Shown one piece after another: positions 49,340-64,000 of a stretch of DNA of 64,000 nt. The notes below the pieces were generated by a model. The model had not been told where the DNA came from. It did not search any database and was given only the letters and a program-made list of their open reading frames with translations. A program made the translations under genes and the position numbers. Source of the DNA: Hydractinia symbiolongicarpus (taxonomy: Eukaryota > Cnidaria > Hydrozoa > Anthoathecata > Hydractiniidae); assembly GCF_029227915.1 (NCBI RefSeq), contig NC_079882.1, forward strand, positions 29,440,001-29,504,000, written 5' to 3'. How positions within the stretch are numbered: the first letter of the stretch is position 1; each line of letters opens with the position of its first letter.

Positions 49340-51686
49340 CAGGGGCGGATCCAGACTTTTTCAAGACTTAGTCAAAATATTGCTGCTGCGCAGCAATATT
49401 TGGACTAAGTCTTGAATTTAGCAGCTGGGGGTCCTGGGGGGCGCTGTAAGCCCCCCAGGTGGGGTATGGGGCGAAGCCCCAGAAACTTTCGCTAATTTAA
49501 GCTTTGCGGGTACAAAAATCGCCAAAAAATGTCTTCCGATTTATCTAGTTATTAATAAAATTGACGAAAAGAAACGCTAAGCTATAAGAAAATCTCGTAA
49601 GAACATTTTTTATAAGAATAAACTCTCCGTCTTACACGTCTTATTTTAGATAGATAAAAGCACTAAAATTAACAGGGATTAACTACAATAAAGTGAGACA
49701 ATTGTGAATATATTTTAATATTTATAAACTCTTGCTGTTTCTGCCAATATCAGGCTTCATCAGCATGACTAGGTGAATCAAATGATCACACCAGCCATGG
49801 ACAGCAAAATAAAACACAATCATAACAAAAACAAAAGAATATGGAAATATCAGGATAATGAAGATAAAATGTACATACATGTGATATGATACATACACAC
49901 CTCAACCCATGTATTTGTTCAGATGTACAGGAACGATATAATAATGAGTAGACGGATAAAGTGTGATAAAAAAGGTATGTTAATTATTTATATACAATAT
50001 TAGGGACTTACTTAATTACACTTTATTATTTATTTATTTAGAAGGAATCAGAAAAAGGGAAGGCTGGACCAATTACATGGAAAAATGGGGTTATGAAAAG
50101 GATAGCCTTCGGTTGCTCATTGCATACCGATCAATAAAAGCATCTATGTTTGGCAGGATTTCCTTATGGATGTACATGGGTGCAATTCCATTTAAACGAT
50201 CCTGAACCATGGTGCTCCTGGTATAGTCCTTAAGTCTGCGTAAAGAAGAAAAAGAACGTTCACATTCACAGGATGTGACGGGCAAAGTGGCTAAAATTCT
50301 TAATGCTACCTTCAGCCATCAAATTTGACAGCTTTTAACGTTTTGATTACATTGTCTGGTAAGCAACGATCATAATCAGACCAATATTGCTGCCATAGCT
50401 TTATTTCACCCTCTAGTGCGAGAGGATTTGGTAAATCATTCCTGTAAAATTCAGCAAATGCTCTGAAATTCTTAATCCACACTTGTTCCCCTATTTGGTT
50501 CTCTGACCAGACAAATTTTGATGGAACCACATGCAAACCCTTATAAATAGTCAAATTGTCCATGTTGAAACGATGTCTAAGTTCATTTGCCATGTGGCAA
50601 TAAAAGGAATTGTGATCACACGTTTGTAATATTGCGATGGTGAATCTGCAGTAACATTTGAAATGTGTTGTTTGTCTGCCACAAGTTTTTTTTTTTGTAT
50701 TCTAGAATATTAACTTTTGAGGCTAAATCAATGGCTGATGAATACCATTCATTATGATAATCTATATTGTTTCTTATCGACATTGTTAAGTTTTTTAAAG
50801 AATTAATAAGTTCACAACCATCCAAAATATCTGTTTCAGTCTTTGATTGCAAAAGCTTTGTTACAGGAAGCATTAAATCAAAAATGTGCCTTGTAATAAC
50901 TAATGCCACAAGATATACAAATGACTTAAGAGAGAGAAGTAATGGTCCAGACTTCGATTGGGTGTTAATACCTATTTGTTTATCTAAATTCTGGTCCATC
51001 TGTTCCAGAGTTTTGACAATAGCAATATAAAGCTCTTCAAAGATATGGAGCCCTTCTATTCTAGCAGCCCAACGGGTAACATCAATTAATCTTGTACGAT
51101 TACTTTCTGGACAAAATAGCATAATGTCATCTTGAAGGATCTTTAAACGAAGAATAAAAGAAACCAAGCCAAAAGGCGTGAGTCTTTGACTAATCCTGAC
51201 GGATGGGAGTTAAAACTATAGCCTAACAGGTTATAAGTAACCACGCTGTACGGAACCTAAATTTCCTACGCCGGCCGCGGGCCACATATTGTTGGACTAC
51301 GCATAGAGTGTGAAAATTACGTCACGATTTTGACGTCACATGCCCCTTAGGCGAGATGGGGAGGGTTGCGGGCCATAGCTATTTGATTTTTGACTGACTG
51401 AGTGACTGATTAGTCAAAATGAATCAGTCAAAATCTGTAAGCTATAACTTGCAACCCTCTCAGCCTATATGGTAGCGACGTCACAGCTTTGACGTCACCA
51501 TCGCCAAAGGCGAAATGGAGAGGGCTGTGAACCATGGCTTTTCGCCGTACATGAATTACAATCTGATTTTTTAACGCGCTCCGTATGCAACACCTGGATC
51601 GTCGACATCATTCGCTTGGCTAACATTTTTCGTCAAATATACACTTAGTCACGCGACTTATCTGACTAACCCTGGATCCGCGCCTG
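49340..51686 (-). mobile_element. hAT-family transposon nested in a Helitron
   Basis: The left end CAGGGGCGGATCCAG and the reverse complement of the right end, CAGGCGCGGATCCAG, form TIRs of about 15 bp with one mismatch, of the hAT type. The flanks ACATTCTC (left) and AAATTCTC (right) fit an 8-bp duplication with one change; its last C may overlap the TIR. The element encodes a broken transposase on the minus strand. Confidence 0.85.
50091..51167 (-). pseudogene. hAT transposase (ZMYM1/THAP-type), broken
   Basis: Three consecutive minus-strand frames make up the C-terminal two thirds of a hAT transposase. 51167-50616 contains TRLIDVTRWAARIEGLHIF and the all-alpha insertion. 50593-50312 contains FVWSENQIG and PLALEGEIKLWQQYW. 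50285-50091 holds the hAT dimerisation domain, PVTSCECERSFSSLRRLKDY and RLNGIAPMYIH. Frame changes or stops separate them near 50605 and 50300. The N-terminal zinc-finger and first catalytic Asp region are missing. The copy is inactive. Confidence 0.85.
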
Positions 51687-51971
51687 AAATTCTCTTCATG
51701 AGCGTGTCGAGACGGATAAACTGAATTTCGTCAATTTGTTTTCGCATATGCACTGCTGACATCAGCAAAAGGTCTATAATAACCAATTTTTGCATTGTCC
51801 TCCTGCCTAAGTGGATTTCTCCACGGCGGGCCTTATCGACTTAGTAGATTAAATAATCTGGACACTAGGTTTAGGCTAACCGTTCCACATTTTACATGTG
51901 TATTTTACCGAATACTTTTGCGCGTCCATCTGTGGAAACTTCCGTTTCCCCCAGGGCTTACCCTTTGGAAG

Positions 51972-58425
<6,454 letters not shown>

Positions 58426-60661
58426 TGAAGTTCTTATTGTTCAAACTTTGCAAGTACTTATTTTCGTCAGTTTGGAAATTAGGTATCACGCGCAAACATT
58501 TTTATAACTTACGACATTTATTACCCGCAAAGAAATTTCTGTACTCATTGTATTACATTTCATGCATTTATTTATTATTTACAAATCGGATTTCTAAAAT
58601 CATTTGTGATTTATTTTTTAACATGACAGGTACACTACACCGACTGAACATATACATTTAGCTCCCGATAACTCGAAACCCAAAGAGACTGAGAAAATTA
58701 GTTCCACTTAACAAATGATCGACTTAAGCGAAGCCCTAGTCTGACTTTAAGTTTAACTTGTTTCGACTTTCATAAGAAACATGCTTAGCTAGGTACAACA
58801 TGAATCCCTGCGGCTTAACGATTTTCGTCATTAGCAATAATCTGAGAAAGTACTGACCTTTGAGGTGGAACCGAATAATCTGGAGGCTCAACAAGTGAAA
58901 AACTAAGAACACTTACACTTAGCCAAATTTTCTGATTCTTATAAAAAAGTGTTCAACATTAAAATTACAGATTCTTCGAAATTATCCTAGAAAATTTTGA
59001 AATTCTATGATAAAAAAAAGTTATAAAATTGATGATTTGAAGATAATAACTTGAACAAGGTATGAACTAATCAGTTCAATATATAATTAATTCGGCGATT
59101 AGCATTTGAATGTTTCAGTATATATTTAGATGTTTAAAACTTTACTCTATCGCTCAATTAAAAATGTTGATTGGCGATGTTTTGATGACGACTGTTCTGA
59201 AAAAGAGAACATTTGGATCATGACGAGCAAGAATACAATTTTATTACAAACTGAGTTAACCACAGGTTACTATTTAATAACTATCTTTTTATAAGGCAAT
59301 GCTTTAACTATTTAAGGGGGCATTTATTAAAAAGAGACCAACTGATGTAAACTTTTATGAAACTGTATTATTTCACATCCAACAAAAAAGAAAACAATGT
59401 TTAGTAATAAAACAGAAAATATAGAGGAGGCGTCTTTACCAAACTTGCCACACTTATCGCCTATACGCCTTTAGGCGTGACACAAAAATAAGTCTGGTTA
59501 GTGTCCTCCAACGTTCATTGAAATAAAAACGTACTTTTTTGATTCAAGGGTCTGAATTTTTAGGAAATAATGAGAAAAGCTTAAAATAAAGAAAGTTAAA
59601 ATTAGCAGCGATGCGGCTAATGTTGCGGATGAAATTGTGCCTACCCACCATAGTGTGGGGAATATGTAAGGATGGTGGTGAAAGTAGAAGTGGCATGATT
59701 AACTGGGTTGACGTGCACCTTCCAAGAAAAAATTTGTTGTGTTTGCAACACAAGGTGCTAGTGCAGTATAAAAACATGTAGAAAAAAACAGTTCAAGGAC
59801 GTTACTTGCATTTTTTTCATAAGAAACACATTTCTAAGGCTCTAAAGCTTAAATTATATTCATGCGCATGCGCAATTTCTTTTTTGTTTCCATGACCTAG
59901 TAATAAGGAAGTGAAAATCGTTTCTACTTATTTTTACGCCTGACCTTTCTCGCACATTAAAAGGGAAATCTTCAATTCGTGAGCTCATAAAAGTACCTTA
60001 TCAGCCCTTTTTATGCCGGTCGTAATTGACGTTAATTTGTACAGGTGGTGGGCATTACAATAAATTCTTGTCCATGTTCGTGTTCGATCAAATATAATAC
60101 AGTCGTCTCGGGGGTCTGCATAAAGTTAATAAAGGATCGACTAAAATTTGATAAAATTAAAAATCAACACAAATCGTATTTTTAACCAACCTGGCACGAT
60201 GAGACAGCCCTGGTTATTTCTTTGCGCAGTACCAATAATAAAGCAAAATAACACTGGGAGAGAGGTTGGTGGCCCATGGTTAATGTAAGTTTACTGGCAA
60301 AGTTGTTTTGAGGTCTCTTTACGCGTACTAATTTTCGCACAATTTAACACGCGCAGACAATCAAAAACACTTTATGTGAATGGCTTTCCTTCACAGGCGA
60401 AATTTGCTTATAGTGCAAAACTCAGAACGCGAGAAAATGCGTGTAAATAAGATATTATGTTCGCGAGAGTTTGAATACAGAAACGTCACGAGGATGAACG
60501 CAAGAATACAACTACAGTACAACAAAAAATAATATTCGTGGCTAAACGTGAAATATTTTTGTTCCTCAATTTTTTCATTTTTTTTTTCTTTTACTTAAAA
60601 AATATAGTAGGTTCTTTAATACGTCGAAAAAATATGAACAAAAAAAGAAGAATTATAATTT
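58426..60661. other. Intergenic stretch between TDH and the GPCR gene
   Basis: The two genes converge here, so this holds both 3' ends. No coding exon, RNA gene or clear repeat is supported. Confidence 0.4.
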
Positions 60662-61957
60662 TTAAACATCATTTACTGTATTTTCAAGTAATGGAGGGAA
60701 TAAATGTACTCCGTTGTTGCCGTTCTCTCTGTTATTATTTTCATTGCGAAAAGTCATACTTCTCAAATTAGAACTGTAATCAGTGGTAAGATATTGGGGA
60801 GCTCGTTTTCCCAAGTTAATGGTATGATTCGGTGAACAAACGACTGTGGAAGAACTGCAAGTACTGCCACTCATAAAAGAGCGTCCATTTGAACCCTTGC
60901 TCCATTTGCGCACGTTATCTAGAACACTCGGGCGTCTTGATGAAAAAAATCCTTGTCCATGTAGGTCTTCGCCTTTGTTGCAAATGTAGGCAATGACCGT
61001 TTTGTAAAGGTCAAAATAGGACTCGCGAAATTTAGCATTAAACACGTTGTACATGATTGGATTCATGGCTGAGTTCAAATAGAGTAGCATGTACGACGAT
61101 ATCGAGACATCCTCGTAGTATACGAAATTCTGAGCATCACCAAACTCTGAAAACAATGCGACAAGATGGTATGGTAGGATACAGACAGCAAAAGTGACTG
61201 TAATGATGAGCAATAATTTCACCACTTTTTTCGTGTCGTTTTCTTTGCTCGCATCTTTCGGTAACGCGGTGTTGTTTTTCGGGTAACACAAGTCGTACAC
61301 GATGTAGATATACGCTAAACTGATTACGCTCAACGGTAAAACGTATTGAAACACGAAGATGGCAATAGTGTACGTTCGTCTTTGATTAAACGTCCATATT
61401 TCTTCACACGAGCCCGTATCGTTGTTGTATTTTAACACGAGGAAATACGGTAACACCACAAGTCCGCTACACACCCAAATTACTCCTATTAATATCTTAG
61501 CCATCTTCAAGGTTGGTTGACTTCTAAAGGGATGTATAATAGCCCAATATCTTGTTAAACTTAACGCCACTAAGGTGAACACAGATCCGTAAATCGTAAT
61601 CGTCTGGATTGGGTAAAATACAGTGCAGAAATGTTCCCCGTACAACCACGTACCGTGTTTTAACTCCATCGGGATCTCTAACGGTATACATATAAGCGTG
61701 GAGGACAGGTCGGCTACTGCTAAATTTAAAATCAGCCAGTTTGTGACGGTCTGCATTCGCTTCTTCTTCACAACGATCAGTACTACGATACTGTTTCCAA
61801 TCACACCAACCAACAAAATAGCTATCATGAGAAGTACAATTGCAAGAACTGGAGTATTGTACAACGCCCCGTGACCATCCGTAGTTGTATTGTTAATAAA
61901 CGTCGCGTTTGTTTGGTTCACTGAACTGACGGTTATATTATCAATAGTCGACAACAT
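60662..61957 (-). CDS. Class A (rhodopsin-family) G-protein-coupled receptor, neuropeptide-like
   Basis: This intronless gene encodes 431 residues. The extracellular N-terminus has several N-glycosylation sequons (NIT, NQT, NAT, NTT). TM1 holds GVIGNSIV, TM2 LNLAVAD, and the disulphide Cys pair lies in GEHFC and GSCEEIW. TM3 ends SLTRYWAIIHPF, where Thr replaces the usual Asp or Glu of the DRY motif. TM5 has FQYVLPLSVI. TM6 has FAVCILPYH, where Ile replaces the toggle Trp of CWxP. TM7 has NSAMNPIMYNVFNAKFRE, a normal NPxxY followed by helix 8. The roughly 100-residue tail is Ser-rich. The family resembles NPY/RFamide/orexin-type receptors, but the ligand cannot be told. The start is the first ATG before the sequon-rich N-terminus. 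Confidence 0.92.
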   Translation of the reverse strand: MLSTIDNITVSSVNQTNATFINNTTTDGHGALYNTPVLAIVLLMIAILLVGVIGNSIVVLIVVKKKRMQTVTNWLILNLAVADLSSTLICIPLEIPMELKHGTWLYGEHFCTVFYPIQTITIYGSVFTLVALSLTRYWAIIHPFRSQPTLKMAKILIGVIWVCSGLVVLPYFLVLKYNNDTGSCEEIWTFNQRRTYTIAIFVFQYVLPLSVISLAYIYIVYDLCYPKNNTALPKDASKENDTKKVVKLLLIITVTFAVCILPYHLVALFSEFGDAQNFVYYEDVSISSYMLLYLNSAMNPIMYNVFNAKFRESYFDLYKTVIAYICNKGEDLHGQGFFSSRRPSVLDNVRKWSKGSNGRSFMSGSTCSSSTVVCSPNHTINLGKRAPQYLTTDYSSNLRSMTFRNENNNRENGNNGVHLFPPLLENTVNDV

Positions 61958-63522
61958 GGCTAAAGTTCTTTAAAGTTTTGCTTTAGCTAAATGTAAAAAA
62001 AAAGAAGTTATATTACCCTATTATTAGACACCAAACCGTTCTTTCTTTTTATTAATTCTGTTTTTACTCTTCGAGAATAAATATAAGTGAACTATTAGTG
62101 AAATAATTGGTATTTAAAACTCATTTAAAATCTAAATAGCAAAAAATAAATAAATTAAACCATGAAAAATTTATACCTTTAACTACCCACGCGTTGTGAG
62201 GATCATTCAAGTGAGAGGAATATTACCTTAGCAAAAGTGAGAGAGAGGTGTGCCTGCCGTTTTTATTAGATTTGTTGAATCGTAGATTCAAGAGGTATGA
62301 AAATTAACAGAACATTAATGGAATCTTGAACATTGAATGTTTGAGTTAATATTTTTCAAGCAATCCCTTAATGATCACAAAAAGTGGCCATTCTATCAAT
62401 CGTTAGGCTATCTACCAACAACACAAACCACTTCACATGTTTCGACTTCAGTTTTCTCAAACTGTGCGAAATCCCTTTTATTATTAAAAACAAATTAGCA
62501 ACACGACAAACTATGTTCTTTCTCGCTGTAGCAAAAAGTAGGCGCAGGTGATTGAAAGTAATCATTAAGGATAAAAAGAAGAGTCGTTGAAATTAAAGTA
62601 CTTGTAGATTTTACCATTTTTTCTTCAACCAATTTACCATTCCAAATTCACAGTTAAAATAGATTTTAGAAATAAGTCCCCTCGATATTACCCCTATCGA
62701 GCTGAATAATTATTTACGTTGAAAATATTTAGATTCAATAAACCCCTTAAAGTTTGATTTTTATTATATCGTTTTCATAATAACCATATCTAAATTAGGG
62801 GGGGGGGGGGGGTAAAAATAATAAAGAAAGATATATGAACAACAACTTTTGCTTAACAAAAGAGAATTGGATATTTAAATTTGAACATATTAATTTGATT
62901 CGTCACAAAGGCAGAAGAGAAAAAATAAAATAAAATAAAAAATAAAAATCGGTGAATTTAATCAACTTTGAAAAACTTAAAAGCGCTACCTATCAAGATA
63001 ATTAACCATTGGAAAAGAAACTTTGTTTTGATTTAATTCAATGAAAATTAATTGTTTTTCTTTTAGGAATTATTTGCTCCGACCTTTCTAAAGAAACAAC
63101 GACAAAAACAAATATATTTTCCCCCCAGCACGCAATGCAAAATTCTTTATTTATCTCCATAGAACCTCTTTGAAAGCATTTGTCATTTTTTAAATGCAAA
63201 AAAAAAAATTTAATTTTCATACATTTTTACGGAAAGCTACAACAAAACAAAACAATTCCCCACTTTCCCTGAAGTTTAAACGTGAAAAAATCATATTCCT
63301 GACTAAGTGCGGCTTCGGGAGCACAACTTAATCTGTAATAAATCAGCTAAAAGAAAATTTACTGTAATTCCTTTTTTAGCCCCTAATTTTGGTGGCCTTT
63401 CATTGGGGTTAATACAAAAAGAAGTAAAGAAGGAGGACTGAATAAATAAAATAATTTTGAACACAATATCTATGTTTTGTTATTAATACATCACAATAAC
63501 ACTTTCTGTTTCATCATTTTTA
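61958..63522. other. GPCR upstream region
   Basis: This AT-rich stretch must contain the GPCR promoter. It also has a run of fourteen or so G at about 62798-62811. No other gene or repeat is supported. Confidence 0.4.
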
Positions 63523-63648
63523 TCTATATGATAATGCCCGTACACGTCTGTCCGTCCGTCCATCCGTCCGTCTGTCTGTCTGTCACGCAAAATGGTAGCT
63601 TAGCTGCGACGGTTGAACCCGTGGGTTTTTCCACGGGCTAACGACTAG
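63523..63648 (+). mobile_element. Miniature Helitron/HINE, 126 bp
   Basis: It begins TCTATATGATAATGCCCGT, contains a GTCC/GTCT microsatellite, and ends with the strong hairpin CCCGTGGGTTTTTCCACGGG followed by CTAACGACTAG. The terminal CTAG is 63645-63648. This is the whole element: start, microsatellite, hairpin and terminus with almost nothing between. Confidence 0.85.
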
Positions 63649-63758
63649 TCTATATTATAATGCCCGTATACGTCTGTCCGTCCGTCCGTCTGTATGTCAC
63701 GCAATGCGGTATAAAAAGGACGGGCGAACCCGTGGATTTTTCAACGGGCAACGACTAG
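63649..63758 (+). mobile_element. Miniature Helitron/HINE, 110 bp, in tandem with the previous one
   Basis: It starts TCTATATTATAATGCCCGT at the base after the first element's CTAG. It ends with CCCGTGGATTTTTCAACGGG and CAACGACTAG (63755-63758), followed by T. The pair are diverged, so they are separate insertions or an old tandem. Confidence 0.85.
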
Positions 63759-64000
63759 TCTAACTTAAAATGTTTAATGTCTTCTATCCATTATTCCTCT
63801 TCTGTGACGTCAAACAGATCTGCGATATAAAATAAATTGTCAGATACACTTTGCATCTGATCAAATAAATCAGTACAAGCACCATGTTGATGCAGGATAT
63901 ACTTAAATCAATGAATAATGTGATGTTTCTATGACTACCATAGAGGGAACCTGGATAAAGTGCCAAGTCTCTAAAGGGGGGGGGGGCTTCAGAGGGACGA

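Larger units (their letters stand above)
48808..51843 (+). mobile_element. Helitron-like element interrupted by a hAT transposon
   Basis: The 5' part, 48808-49339, carries TCTTATAATAATACAGAG, the CTGT-rich start and the usual internal blocks. The 3' part, 51687-51843, resumes in register after the hAT insertion. It ends with GTGGATTTCTCCAC and CTTATCGACTTAG, a slightly mutated terminus. The order of events is Helitron first, hAT later. Confidence 0.75.

Overview
This window looks like invertebrate animal nuclear DNA, most likely cnidarian and possibly hydrozoan. It is AT-rich, has short exons with GT-AG introns of about 60 to 1,900 bases, carries animal-specific genes (CIR1, TADA3, EMC3, a BCAP/BANK1/Dof adaptor, a synaptotagmin, a class A GPCR), and is crowded with Helitron, hAT, Penelope and TIR-type mobile DNA. 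Species is an inference; the animal assignment is firm. I rebuilt exon chains by hand from splice sites and reading phase. For CIR1, SSBP1, TADA3, EMC3, the synaptotagmin and TDH every phase closes from start to stop.

Layout. 240-1713: broken KRBA2/GIN-type integrase gene. 3283-4019: Helitron-like element. 4408-6645 (+): CIR1, a Notch-pathway corepressor. 7458-9321 (+): SSBP1, the mitochondrial single-strand DNA-binding protein. 9.3-13.3 kb: gene-poor, with small inverted-repeat elements. 13319-17082 (-): TADA3 of the SAGA/ATAC acetyltransferase complexes. 17960-20068 (-): EMC3 of the ER membrane protein complex. 20733-22985: decayed Penelope retroelement. 25245-30344: a 5.1-kb TIR element with a 9-bp target duplication that carries a spliced gene of unknown function. 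31902-34293 (-): synaptotagmin-like gene. 36749-43667 (-): BCAP/BANK1/Dof-like adaptor with a Cas-like YDxPP array. 44.6-51.8 kb: Helitron relics with a hAT transposon nested in one. 51972-58425 (+): TDH, L-threonine 3-dehydrogenase. 60662-61957 (-): intronless rhodopsin-class GPCR. 63523-63758: two miniature Helitrons head to tail.

The genes are ordinary, independently transcribed animal genes on both strands; there are no operons. Functional themes are mitochondrial metabolism and DNA maintenance (SSBP1, TDH), transcription control (CIR1, TADA3), membrane protein insertion and traffic (EMC3, synaptotagmin) and receptor signalling (adaptor, GPCR). The two most novel items are the 5.1-kb transposon-like unit with its cargo gene and 115-bp subterminal repeats, and the adaptor that joins a DBB-ankyrin-YxxM core to a tandem array of pYDxP-type sites like the p130Cas substrate domain.
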